Source: DATEZO01 sp035255485 (lineage in GTDB: Bacteria > Pseudomonadota > Gammaproteobacteria > Burkholderiales > Burkholderiaceae_D). From it: 28,226 nt of DNA. Shown here piece after piece: positions 14,966-23,538 of the stretch. The notes below the pieces were generated by a model, which had not been told where the DNA came from, did no database searches, and worked only from the letters and a program-made list of their open reading frames with translations. Position numbers and translations under genes: made by a program. The DNA lies in NCBI GenBank assembly GCA_035255485.1, contig DATEZO010000305.1, forward strand, positions 1 to 28,226, given 5' to 3'. The first letter of the stretch is position 1; the number at the start of each line of letters is the position of its first letter.

Positions 14966-16630
14966 TTTGTCGCTGACACTTGTGTGTCGAGGTAGCACTA
15001 TTGTGAAAATTGAGCCTTTACCCAATTCGCTCTTTACCTCGATGCGTCCACCGTGCTTCTGTACGATCCCGTAGGATAGCGACAATCCAAGTCCGGTGCC
15101 TTGGCCGACTGGTTTGGTGGTAAAAAACGGTTCAAAAATCCGCCCTAGGTGTTCTGGCTTGATACCTTTGCCGGTGTCTTCCACTTCCACCCAAACGTGT
15201 TCTTCATCTTGTCCGGTACGCAGGGTGATGACACCCTGATCCTTGAGTGCATGCGCCGCATTGATCAGCAGATTCAGGAATACCTGATTGAGTTGGGACG
15301 GGAAGCACTCGATCTGCGTGATATTCCCATATTCCTTGACCACTTTGGCCTTGTACTTGAGTTCGTTCCACACCACGTTGAGAGTGCTCTCCAGCCCTAT
15401 CTCCAGATTTGCCCACTGCCGCTCCGACTCATCCACGTGGGAGAAGTCCTTCAGGTCCTGCACGATGCGTTTCACGCGCTGCAAGCCGTCCAGGGATTCG
15501 GCCAGCAGATTGCCGATATCTTCGCGCAGGTAGGCGGCATCGATTTCCTGCTTGAGCCGGTTGATGTCTTGCAGCACGTCATCTGCCAGTGCTCCCTCAA
15601 CCCGTTCGTAAGCCTCCAGGAGCGTCAACAAGTCATTCGCATAGCGCCGCAATGTACCAAGGTTGGAGTTTACAAATCCGACGGGATTGTTGATCTCGTG
15701 CGCTACCCCTGCGGCGAGTTGGCCAATCGAGGCCATTTTTTCCGATTGCAGCAAATGGTTCTGGGCTTCTTCGAGTTTCGTGATCAGATCTGCCTGAAGC
15801 GCCTTCTCTGTCAGCAGAGTCGCGTTTGCTGTTTGCAAGTCGGCAGTGCGTTCCTGCACCCGCTCCTCCAGCTTGTCGCGGGATTCGCGCAGCGCCTCCA
15901 CTGCCCGCGTGCGGTCGGTAATGTCGTTGTACCCGAAAACGCGGCCCACGATACGCTCGCCGAGATATTGCGGACGCGACTTGCATTCAAATACCCGGCC
16001 ATCCTTGAGCCGAAACAGGTCCTCGGTTTCGCTGCTATCGACAATTGCCTGCAAGCGCGTGCGACAAATATCGGTCTCAATCACATGCTCGGCCATGAAT
16101 GCGAAAATGGCCACATCGTTGCTCTCCAGCAGCAACTCATCGGGAATGTTCCACATTGCACTGAACAAGCGGTTCATGCTCGCGATCCTTCCCTGCCAAT
16201 CAATCACCAGAATTCCGTTGCCGGTGGATTCCAGCGTGGCCCTCAATTGCGACAGGGTATGTTCCAGAGCGTCCTCGACCTTGCGTTCATCCTGAACATC
16301 CCGTGCCTGCACCAACAACAGTGGCGCTGCGTCATGATGAATGATCCGAACGAATTTTGCGACCGTCAGCATGGAGGCATCGGCGCAATGATAAAGTCCT
16401 TCCTGGTCCTCGATATCCAGATACTGGCCGTTGCGAACATCTTCCCAATAAAAAACGTCCTGCAATGAGCTTTCGATATCGGTAATAGTCAGAGCAAGCA
16501 ATTCTTCTTTGGTATACCCCAGCGTCTGCCAAGCGACCCGGTTAGCCATGATGATGCGCAAATCGGTCGGTTCCACCAGCAGCATCATGTGCGGGCTGTG
16601 ATCTAGCATCAACTGTTCAAGGCTGCTCAT
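14954..16630 (-). CDS. Double-PAS soluble histidine kinase (HK4)
   Basis: A 558-aa cytosolic kinase. Two PAS-type domains come first: residues ~8-115 (HSPHMMLLVEPTDLRIIMAN; PAC-like VQARDVQDERKVEDAL) and ~130-250 (LESTGNGILVIDWQGRIASMN; ending NDITDRTRAVEAL). A coiled coil (~250-300) leads to MASIGQLAAGVAHEINNP with phospho-acceptor His311. N (NQVFLNLLINAAHAL), G1 (DTGKGIKPE), F (FEPFFTT) and G2 (GQGTGLGLSLSYGIV) boxes are intact. It resembles HK2 most around the H box but lacks the 107-bp identity. ATG 16630 overlaps the HD-GYP stop by 4 nt and has AAGGGA upstream. The last codons (about VPA, TAG 14954) run into the IS110 remnant, so the original C-terminus may have been changed slightly. 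Confidence 0.92.
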   Translation of the reverse strand: MSSLEQLMLDHSPHMMLLVEPTDLRIIMANRVAWQTLGYTKEELLALTITDIESSLQDVFYWEDVRNGQYLDIEDQEGLYHCADASMLTVAKFVRIIHHDAAPLLLVQARDVQDERKVEDALEHTLSQLRATLESTGNGILVIDWQGRIASMNRLFSAMWNIPDELLLESNDVAIFAFMAEHVIETDICRTRLQAIVDSSETEDLFRLKDGRVFECKSRPQYLGERIVGRVFGYNDITDRTRAVEALRESRDKLEERVQERTADLQTANATLLTEKALQADLITKLEEAQNHLLQSEKMASIGQLAAGVAHEINNPVGFVNSNLGTLRRYANDLLTLLEAYERVEGALADDVLQDINRLKQEIDAAYLREDIGNLLAESLDGLQRVKRIVQDLKDFSHVDESERQWANLEIGLESTLNVVWNELKYKAKVVKEYGNITQIECFPSQLNQVFLNLLINAAHALKDQGVITLRTGQDEEHVWVEVEDTGKGIKPEHLGRIFEPFFTTKPVGQGTGLGLSLSYGIVQKHGGRIEVKSELGKGSIFTIVLPRHTSVSDKVPA

Positions 16631-17913
16631 GGCGCAGCTGTCCCTTGTGCAGGCGTGCCCGCATCAAAGTAATAGCTGACCCGTTTGCGTGGACTGAGAT
16701 AGGTATAAATTTCCCGCGGCACTTGTGCCGGCCTGATCGCTTTTACAATGTTGAAGTCCGTTTCTTGCGCCAAATCCACCATGATCGCCTCATCCTTGGG
16801 GATCGTTGCATCATAAATCACGATCACGGGCTTCATCGGTTTAGCGGTGTTGACAGTGGCGATCATGCCAATCACGCCATTGGAAAGCTGCACAATCGTT
16901 CCGGGGGGATAAACTCCAAGGCAACGGATGAAAACTTGAAGCAGCTTCGGATCGAATTTGCTACGCAGCTTGGCAAACATCATCGACAGCGCCTCGTGGG
17001 GTGTCATGGCATCGTTGATATTGGCTGGATTGCACAGTTCATCGTAATAGTTTGCAATGACTACAATGCGGGAAAGCAATCCGGTCGCCTCACCCTTGAG
17101 TTTTCGCGGATATCCGGACCCGTCAAACAATTCATGGTGCTCGCGGATGATGGCCAGAATGGGCGGTGCAAACTGGAGCCGTTGGCCAATGTCAATGCCG
17201 TATTGGCAATGCATTTCATACAAGTTTCGCTCGGCTTGGGTCAGCGGCTCCATTTTCATGAGAATCTGATTCGGGATGTTCTTCCGTCCGACATCATGGA
17301 ACAGTGCGCCCAGTCCCAGCACGCCGACCACTTCTTGCGGCAGCCGGATGTCGCGAGCCATCATCATCGACAGCATGGTGACGTTCAAGGAATGAAAATA
17401 CAATTCCTCGCCGCCCATCTTGTCGCCCATGACATGAATGGCAAGTTCTGGAGCGCAAAGAATCGACTCGGCAATCTGCGTTACCAACTGCGTCGCCTGG
17501 CGCACGGTTTCCGCCGGCCGGGAAAAAAGATTTTTCTCAACCTCGTGGATGGTTTTGGCGGTATTGATAAACGCATTCTCAATACGTGCCGCCGCCTCGC
17601 GCTGCGCTTGAACTCGTTCCATCATGGCGCGCTTGGCTTCCAGCACTGGCGATAGATCCGGCTGTGCTTCCATCGATGGCTGCTGCAGCTTTGTCGATAG
17701 CGCCCCTTGAAGTGGCGGACTAATGTCGCTTAAGTTCGGGTTGTAACGAACGGTCTTCAAACCCAGGCTGCGCAAGGTCCTGATCTGTTCTTCGGATTTG
17801 ATCTTGAAATGGCTGAATGCGAATGGATGTTCGAACCACTTGAGATCAAGAACAATATACAGTCCGACCCGGAGTTGATCCATGGTGAGATTGGAATTAT
17901 CTGGCATCGACAT
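16627..17913 (-). CDS. HD-GYP phosphodiesterase with N-terminal DUF3391 domain
   Basis: A 428-aa protein. Residues ~10-130 match the DUF3391 pattern that commonly precedes HD-GYP domains (LRVGLYIVLDLKWFEHPF...). The HD-GYP domain (~165-310) has a full set of ligands: His174 in FHSLNVT, HD at 206-207 (HDVGR, Arg in place of the usual Lys), His235, HHE at 259-261 and DGSGYP at 264-269. It should therefore hydrolyse c-di-GMP to pGpG or GMP, unlike the altered receiver-linked HD-GYP at 8822. A C-terminal part (~330-428) with PPGTIVQLSNGVIGMI is usual for this group. ATG 17913 has a weak AGG; ATG 17907 is a near alternative. It is coupled to HK4, which may regulate it through a receiver encoded elsewhere, as neither protein has one. 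Confidence 0.93.
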   Translation of the reverse strand: MSMPDNSNLTMDQLRVGLYIVLDLKWFEHPFAFSHFKIKSEEQIRTLRSLGLKTVRYNPNLSDISPPLQGALSTKLQQPSMEAQPDLSPVLEAKRAMMERVQAQREAAARIENAFINTAKTIHEVEKNLFSRPAETVRQATQLVTQIAESILCAPELAIHVMGDKMGGEELYFHSLNVTMLSMMMARDIRLPQEVVGVLGLGALFHDVGRKNIPNQILMKMEPLTQAERNLYEMHCQYGIDIGQRLQFAPPILAIIREHHELFDGSGYPRKLKGEATGLLSRIVVIANYYDELCNPANINDAMTPHEALSMMFAKLRSKFDPKLLQVFIRCLGVYPPGTIVQLSNGVIGMIATVNTAKPMKPVIVIYDATIPKDEAIMVDLAQETDFNIVKAIRPAQVPREIYTYLSPRKRVSYYFDAGTPAQGTAAP

Positions 17914-18229
17914 CAGCGGCCTGATCGTTATTGTCGGACGAAGAAATCAAGAAAAATACTGTAAGGCAATTAGTTTCATTCTATATCCAAAGCTCATAAA
18001 GCGGGAATCTGTCTGGAACGACATATCGGATGTTTGCGTCTGTTACAACAGTCAAGGATTACCGTCTGAATTGGTGCGTAAATTGAAGCCGCTTTCAATT
18101 ACGAAATGAAGCTTCATTGGAGTGTTTTTTGAAATCGTCAATGGAGTAAAAACATGCCTTCAAGTATCTCCCAAACAGCGTAAATGTAAATCAATGCTTT
18201 TGAGCGGCTCGAAACAAAAAACTGCATCT
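17914..18229. other. Intergenic region between GGDEF-EAL and HD-GYP genes
   Basis: 316 nt of lower-GC sequence between two minus-strand genes. It should hold the end of the GGDEF-EAL transcript and the promoter for HD-GYP/HK4. I see no strong hairpin-plus-T-tract terminator and no consensus sigma-70, sigma-28 or sigma-54 promoter. No small gene is supported. Confidence 0.5.
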
Positions 18230-21124
18230 TCACTGGGAAAAAAGCGGATCTTTGGATGGTATTGGGTGTGTTGGAATCTGGACTTGATTCGGCAGGCAAG
18301 CATTCTGTTCCAGCAACATGCGGAATGCATCGGCAGCCAGCGGCCGGCTGAAATAATAGCCTTGTATCTGGTCGCAACTGTTTTCGCGCAAATACGTCAA
18401 CTGTGTTTCGGTTTCCACCCCTTCGGCAATGACATGCAGGCGCAGGTTGTGCGCCAGGGAAATGATCGACATGACAATTGCCGCATCATCCGGGTCTGTC
18501 GTGATATCCCTGACAAACGATTGATCGATCTTCAATACATCGATCGGAAAACGTTTCAGGTAGGACAGGCTGGAATACCCGGTGCCGAAATCGTCGATCG
18601 AGATCTGCAAGCCAAGCGCCTTGAGGTCGCGTAAAATCGCAATCGCACGCTCAACCTCGGTCATCACCAGGCTTTCGGTCAATTCAACTTCCAGATACTG
18701 CGCATCAAGACCGGTTTCCTGCAGGATCGTGGTGATCGTCTGCAGCAGATCCCGCTCGTTGAACTGGCGCGCCGACAGATTGACGGCGACCCGCAGATGC
18801 CCCAGTCCCGCCTCCTGCCATGCCTTGTTTTGCAGGCAGGCGGTGCGGATCACCCACTGTCCGATCGGCACGATCAGGCCGGTTTCTTCCGCCAGGCCGA
18901 TGAAGCGCGCCGGCGACACCATCCCCCTCTCCGGATGCTGCCAGCGGATCAATGCCTCCATGCCCACCATGCGGCCGCTCTTCAAATCGACTTGCGGCTG
19001 GTAGTGCAGCACGAATTCATCACGCTCGACGGCTTTGCGCAAATCGGTTTCGAGGCGTAATCGGTCAAGCGCCTTTTCATTCAGCGCCGCAGTAAAGAAC
19101 TGGAAGTTGTTGCGCCCGGTTTCCTTGGCGCGATACATCGCGATTTCGGCATGCTTGACCAGCGTATCCGGATCCTCTCCATCGTCCGGAAAGACAGCAA
19201 CGCCGACACTGCAGGTTGGAAAGAACTCATGGCCTTCAATGGTCAGTGGTTGCGCCAGCACATCCATGATGCGCTGCACTGCGATCATGGTGAGGCGCTC
19301 GTCGTTGCGTTCCGGCAGCACCAGCACGAATTCGTCACCGCCCAGGCGCGCCACGGTATCGGTATCGCGTACCGCCAGCAACAAGCGTTTGGCGACTTCT
19401 TTCAGCAAGGCGTCGCCAGCTTGATAGCCGAGTGTATCGTTAATCAGCTTGAATCGATCAAGATCGGCGAACACGACCCAGATTGCATGTCCATACCGGG
19501 CGGCATAAGCGATGGCTTGGCGCAAGCGATCACGCAGCAGGTTACGGTTGGCCAGCCCGGTCAGCATATCCTGATTGGCCTGGAACTCAAGTTCCGCTTC
19601 GTAACGCTTGGTGGCAGAAATATCGTATTGCGTCATGACAAAATGGCTGATGCCGCCACTACGATCCTTTACTGGCGCAATGTAGATATCACTCCAGAAC
19701 AATGCGCCGTCAGTGCGATGATTGCGTAGCGTCGCACGCCCTTCGCGCTTGTCACGTAGCGCGGCGCGGATTTCCTCGATGCCGGGTTGGTCCATGTCGC
19801 TGCCATACAGGAAACGCAAGCATTGTCCCGTCACTGCGGCAAAGGCATGGCCGGTAATCCGCTCGAACGCCGGATTGACATATTCGATGCGGTAATCGGG
19901 CGCATCTGCATTGATGATGAAAATGGCGTTGGCGCTGGATTCAATCGCGCGCTCGCGCAACCGCAGCGCCTGTTCCGCACGCTCGCGTGCCGCGATATCC
20001 ACGCCCAGCAGTCGATTGGCTTCCTTCAATTCGGCGGTGCGCTGGTCCACCAGCTGCTGGATACGCTGCGCACGCGCAAATACCGATTGAAGATAGGCCG
20101 CTGCCAGCAGAGTGAACAATATGCCGGCAACCAATGCCAGCCATCCGATTCGATTGGTTGCGGCAAACCACATCGGTTGCGATGACAGAACCATGGTCCA
20201 TGTTTTTCCGGCAACGTCGAAATTGCGCGATACCGCTACAGTATCGTCATGCCATATCCAGTCCGGTATCCATGCAATTGTCCTTGTCGCAACGAGTGGC
20301 AGGCCATGCCGGAATATCAGCTCCCTGTCATCCGGCTGGCTGCTCGCATAGACGCTGACATTGACCGCAGATGAATGGATAAATCCACCATCCGTCAGGA
20401 TCTGCTCGACCAGGTCACCGACACGAAATACCGCCGCCGTATCGCCAATCGCAGCACTGCGGCGCGCCGCGATATCCCTCAGCGGCACGCCGTGCCGATA
20501 CACCGGCATCAGCACCAGGAAACCGCTGCGCGAGCCCTTGCCTTGCGCAATCCAGAGTAGATCCGTCGCCGACGGCAATCCGGTATCGATCGCGCGCTGC
20601 AACTCTTGCGCCATATACAGATTGGGCGAGACATCGAGTCCGAGCGCAGCCTCGTTGCCTTGCATCGGCTCAAGATAATCGACGATGACATAGCGCTGTT
20701 TCGGGCGTGCAGGGATGATCTTTCCTGCATACATTTCATTGACGATGAAATCCGGATATCGTCTACGCATTGCCGCAACATAGGCAGGCAACTGTTCTGC
20801 CGCAACGAATCGATGAAAATTGAACGCCTGGATATACGGATAGCGCGCCAGCAAGGACTGAGTGAATGTATGAAACTGCGCACGACTAACGGTATCGACT
20901 GTGGCAAACAATCGATTGGTGCTCTCCAGCGCCTGCACGGCGCCGCGCAAGCCTTCTTGCACCGCGGCGATCTGTACATTGGCCCGCTGCATGAAATCCA
21001 GTTCAGCCCTATGGTACTCATAGCGCCGCACGCCGGCAAATAGGGCGACAGTACCTGCCAGGCCCATCACCAGTGTAATGGCTGCGGCAGCAGACAGGGA
21101 AAATGGCCAACGATTACGGGGCAT
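18230..21124 (-). CDS. Membrane CHASE-PAS-GGDEF-EAL c-di-GMP enzyme
   Basis: A 964-aa inner-membrane protein. A first transmembrane helix (~10-33) and a second (~325-348) flank a periplasmic CHASE sensor domain (YPYIQAFNFHRFV, YPDFIVNEMY...). A PAS domain (~395-500) follows, then GGDEF (~515-680) with an intact GGDEF motif at 595-599 and RDTD five residues before it, an inhibitory-site pattern that predicts product feedback. The EAL domain (~695-940) has EALIRWQ at 723-729, VNLSARQ, ELTES, IDDFGTGYSS and AEGVETE, so both cyclase and phosphodiesterase residues are present. I chose ATG 21124, which has AGAGG 5 nt upstream; the frame is open to TTG 21157, which has no ribosome site. It is the only apparently complete diguanylate cyclase in the window. 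Confidence 0.95.
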   Translation of the reverse strand: MPRNRWPFSLSAAAAITLVMGLAGTVALFAGVRRYEYHRAELDFMQRANVQIAAVQEGLRGAVQALESTNRLFATVDTVSRAQFHTFTQSLLARYPYIQAFNFHRFVAAEQLPAYVAAMRRRYPDFIVNEMYAGKIIPARPKQRYVIVDYLEPMQGNEAALGLDVSPNLYMAQELQRAIDTGLPSATDLLWIAQGKGSRSGFLVLMPVYRHGVPLRDIAARRSAAIGDTAAVFRVGDLVEQILTDGGFIHSSAVNVSVYASSQPDDRELIFRHGLPLVATRTIAWIPDWIWHDDTVAVSRNFDVAGKTWTMVLSSQPMWFAATNRIGWLALVAGILFTLLAAAYLQSVFARAQRIQQLVDQRTAELKEANRLLGVDIAARERAEQALRLRERAIESSANAIFIINADAPDYRIEYVNPAFERITGHAFAAVTGQCLRFLYGSDMDQPGIEEIRAALRDKREGRATLRNHRTDGALFWSDIYIAPVKDRSGGISHFVMTQYDISATKRYEAELEFQANQDMLTGLANRNLLRDRLRQAIAYAARYGHAIWVVFADLDRFKLINDTLGYQAGDALLKEVAKRLLLAVRDTDTVARLGGDEFVLVLPERNDERLTMIAVQRIMDVLAQPLTIEGHEFFPTCSVGVAVFPDDGEDPDTLVKHAEIAMYRAKETGRNNFQFFTAALNEKALDRLRLETDLRKAVERDEFVLHYQPQVDLKSGRMVGMEALIRWQHPERGMVSPARFIGLAEETGLIVPIGQWVIRTACLQNKAWQEAGLGHLRVAVNLSARQFNERDLLQTITTILQETGLDAQYLEVELTESLVMTEVERAIAILRDLKALGLQISIDDFGTGYSSLSYLKRFPIDVLKIDQSFVRDITTDPDDAAIVMSIISLAHNLRLHVIAEGVETETQLTYLRENSCDQIQGYYFSRPLAADAFRMLLEQNACLPNQVQIPTHPIPSKDPLFSQ

Positions 21125-21490
21125 TTCAGCCTCTGGCGCGGCGACGCGCCCGTTCAAGCGGAAAAATGTCCAATTGACTCTTGCCGTGCATTTTGCAACC
21201 TGTTTTTCAAACGTTGTAGCGTAGCGTATTTAGTGATTTTTGGTAAGCAGCAACTTGCCAGCTCGCAATATCGATCTGATCTATCACAAGCCGGATAAAT
21301 TCGGCATGCAGGAATGTTCACGAATGCCACTAGAATCGATAATGCATTTGGTCAAAAAGCTCTCTGGATCAGTTTTCACACGCGCGTATGCAACCCTTTT
21401 ATCCATTTTGTCTTTCAGATGTATTTCCCTCGCGCCAAGGCAATGGCAATATGCTTAAGACACTTTACGATGTTGCCGGAGGCTTTCGGA
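21125..21490. other. Divergent intergenic region
   Basis: 366 nt between the divergently read GGDEF-EAL (-) and DUF1571 (+) genes; it must contain both promoters. I found no strong consensus boxes. A reading from ATG 21342 (MHLVKKLSGS...ATLLSILSF) looks weakly like a signal peptide but ends at TAA 21456, out of frame with the downstream gene. Confidence 0.5.
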
Positions 21491-22069
21491 ATGGACCCGA
21501 TTGACAACATGCTTGCACGTTACCGCACAATCAGCGCTTACCAGGCAACGATCAGGTCATTCCACGGCAGCGAAGCCGAAATCATACGGTATTATTTCCA
21601 GCAACCCGGCATGATCCGCATGGAATTCATCAAGCCGCATAGGGGCGCCGTGCTGATTTACGATCCCGAGCAAAAACGCATATTCTTGTGGCCGTTCGGT
21701 TCGATGTGGCTACCGCCGCTCTCCCTGAGCCCGGATAATCCCATGGTGCAAAGCCCAACCGGGCAAAGAGTCGATCGCTCCGACATCGGGTCGCTGCTGG
21801 AGAACATTCGTGCACTGCAGGATGGCGGAGAAACAAAAATTCTGGGCGAAGAATCGATCGACGAGTTCGATGCCGTGCATATCGTCGTCCGAGGCAAGCC
21901 GCATGCTTCGCTTGGCGATGTGCATTGTTATGAGGTGTGGCTGGACCAGCGTAACGCGTTTCCGGTCAGGGTCAGCAGCTTTGATGCAGCAGACCGCCTC
22001 ATGGAAACCGTGGTGCTGGAAGACGTTGAAATCGACCCCTGCTTCCCTGCCCGTTTTTTTGCGCCATAG
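21491..22069 (+). CDS. DUF1571/LolA-like protein
   Basis: A 192-aa protein resembling the DUF1571 group of LolA-like proteins, which adopt an open beta-barrel lipid-binding fold and usually act in the periplasm. The order of motifs fits: MLARYRTISAYQATIRS, YYFQQPGMIRMEFIKPHRGA, LIYDPEQKRIFLWPFG, LSLSPDNP, GQRVDRSDIGSLLENIRALQ and a final YEVWLDQRNAFPVRVSS. I chose ATG 21491 because GGAGG lies 8 nt upstream; ATG 21470 and ATG 21314 are alternatives in the same frame. None of these starts gives a convincing signal peptide, which is odd for the fold. A stop-to-start gap of only 3 nt links it to the SRPBCC gene. The function is unknown. Confidence 0.72.
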   Translation: MDPIDNMLARYRTISAYQATIRSFHGSEAEIIRYYFQQPGMIRMEFIKPHRGAVLIYDPEQKRIFLWPFGSMWLPPLSLSPDNPMVQSPTGQRVDRSDIGSLLENIRALQDGGETKILGEESIDEFDAVHIVVRGKPHASLGDVHCYEVWLDQRNAFPVRVSSFDAADRLMETVVLEDVEIDPCFPARFFAP

Positions 22070-22072
22070 CGC

Positions 22073-22597
22073 ATGGCTGACTACAGACTCATCACGCATT
22101 GGCATATCGAAGCGCCGCTGCACGACGTCTACAATACGATTTTCCATTCGCTGGAATGGCCCAGCTGGTGGCGCGGCGTGATACAGGTCCAGGAGTGTAC
22201 GTCCGGCAGGGAAGATGGGATTGGCAGCGTGCGCCGTTATATATGGAAAAGTCGACTGCCGTACCGCCTGAGTTTTGATGCGCGTACTACTCGCATCGAA
22301 TCAATGGCCGTGCTGGAGGCGGCGGTAACAGGCGACCTGGAAGGTATCGGACGCTGGCTTTTTTCACAATCCGGCGCAATTACCACCGTGCGCTATGAAT
22401 GGCAGGTGCGCACGACCAGATCATGGATGAACCTGCTGGCGCCGCTGGCCCGGTTCATATTCAGAAATAATCACGATGCCCTGATGCAGCGCGGCGCGGA
22501 AGGATTGGCGCGCCAGCTGAATGCGCGCCTGGTAGCGGTATCGCATACCGATCTGCCGCCGGAGCCGGCGTCATGCATGCAATACGCTGACCATTGA
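22073..22597 (+). CDS. SRPBCC (START-like) family protein
   Basis: A 174-aa protein with the START/polyketide-cyclase-like fold pattern: WHIEAPLHDVYNTI at the N-terminus, WPSWWRGV after the first helix, a beta-rich middle (LPYRLSFDARTTRIE..., ITTVRYEWQVRTTR), and a long C-terminal helix (FRNNHDALMQRGAEGLARQL). Such proteins bind hydrophobic ligands in a deep pocket; no specific ligand can be proposed. It starts 3 nt after the DUF1571/LolA-like gene and is probably co-transcribed with it, so the pair may handle a common lipid-like molecule. The ribosome site before ATG 22073 is weak, consistent with translational coupling. Confidence 0.78.
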   Translation: MADYRLITHWHIEAPLHDVYNTIFHSLEWPSWWRGVIQVQECTSGREDGIGSVRRYIWKSRLPYRLSFDARTTRIESMAVLEAAVTGDLEGIGRWLFSQSGAITTVRYEWQVRTTRSWMNLLAPLARFIFRNNHDALMQRGAEGLARQLNARLVAVSHTDLPPEPASCMQYADH

Positions 22598-22648
22598 TTG
22601 ACCATACCCGACATGTTGTCGGTGATTGAACCTTCCAGCCGTTGATGC

Positions 22649-22990
22649 CTATCTTTTCTCAGCAGACTCTGGCAGCAGGCATGCTTCCACTACCTGCAGA
22701 TTATTATCCCTCGCAAAATTCAACACGAAATGATAGGCAAGCGGTTCAATATTGCGTAACGCTTCATTCACGACGACCGATTTCACGCCGTTGAGCATCG
22801 TAGGTCGCACATAAGGCGAATATTGCAAGTGGGCATGGCGTCCGCCGGAGCCTTCCGGACGGAAATGCGACATGACGCCGCACAGGCGCTCCGCCCAGTC
22901 GCTGGGGCGAAATTGCTTGCCGTCGCGGGTAATGCCTTGGATAAAGAATTCGTTGGCGGGCGTTTTTTGTTCAGGAGCGTGATCGGCCAT
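22649..22990 (-). CDS. DUF3579 domain protein
   Basis: The core matches DUF3579, a short family known mainly from betaproteobacteria: FFIQGITRDGKQFRPSDW, AERLCGVMSHF, SPYVRPTMLNGVKSVVVN and PLAYHFVLNFARDN follow one another without gaps. From ATG 22990 the product is 113 aa, the usual family size. The frame remains open to ATG 23116 (155 aa, extra N-terminus MRVFTDFSDILP...), and neither start has a strong ribosome site, so the longer form cannot be excluded. The function of the family is unknown. The gene stands alone, with ~50 nt to the convergent SRPBCC gene and a long empty stretch upstream. Confidence 0.85.
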   Translation of the reverse strand: MADHAPEQKTPANEFFIQGITRDGKQFRPSDWAERLCGVMSHFRPEGSGGRHAHLQYSPYVRPTMLNGVKSVVVNEALRNIEPLAYHFVLNFARDNNLQVVEACLLPESAEKR

Positions 22991-23178
22991 ATGTGCGGCT
23001 GCTTCTTTCGCGTTTAAGATCCGTTTGACTTGACAACCGGGTAGCAGATCCGGCAAGCCTGACCCGGGGTAACGGTCAATGGGCAAGATATCGGAAAAAT
23101 CTGTAAAAACGCGCATTGCGATGCATCTTTCTACAGCCGAAAAATTTTAGCCCAGACAGGCTTCCGATCTCTGCATAA

Positions 23179-23206
23179 GCCTGAAGCCGGCATGCTAGCA
23201 TCAGGC
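23179..23206. repeat. Inverted repeat GCCTGA...TCAGGC with inner palindrome
   Basis: GCCTGA (23179-23184) pairs with TCAGGC (23201-23206), and the interior contains the 10-bp perfect palindrome ATGCTAGCAT (23192-23201). There is no T-tract beside it, so an operator or RNA hairpin is as likely as a terminator. Confidence 0.4.
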
Positions 23207-23247
23207 TCTCAGTATTCTTACATATTATATCTTATAGAAGAGTTGAA

Positions 23248-23264
23248 GTGAAACAAGGTTTCAC
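23248..23264. repeat. Inverted repeat GTGAAAC-AAG-GTTTCAC
   Basis: A perfect 7-bp stem with a 3-nt loop in an AT-rich stretch about 260 nt upstream of the preferred DUF3579 start. It could be an operator half-site pair or a small RNA hairpin. No T-tract follows on either strand. Confidence 0.4.
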
Positions 23265-23538
23265 AACATGAAATTCAACAGGTATCCCAATACATATCTT
23301 TCCCGCCAGCACTGGTAAATTTTCAGGCGTAATTGAATTGTAAAGACAAGGATCAGAACGAATTAAAACAATGCATGGCACCGCAAGCACAAACGACATG
23401 GACCGGCAAGTGCAGGCGCCTGGAAATCAGTCGCTGCAACGAGCTAGGGCAGATGTCATATGGGTGGTAGACGGCAGGATTGGAGCGCGACAGCGCACAT
23501 GGGCAGATACATGAGCAGATTCTTCCTGCACACAGGCC

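Larger units (their letters stand above)
22991..23538. other. Intergenic stretch without recognised gene
   Basis: Apart from a possible N-terminal extension of the DUF3579 gene (up to 23116), this stretch has no supported coding sequence. It is locally AT-rich around 23215-23360 and contains two short inverted repeats, listed separately. It presumably holds the DUF3579 promoter and the 3' end of the CobD/CbiB-like transcript. Confidence 0.5.

Noticed and set aside
15149..16468. 439-codon plus-strand open frame opposite HK4
   Set aside because: Shadow frame; its translation is Cys/His/Gln-rich without family resemblance, and HK4 on the minus strand is complete.
16645..17655. 336-codon plus-strand open frame opposite the HD-GYP gene
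   Set aside because: Same reasoning: the minus-strand protein carries every HD-GYP motif.
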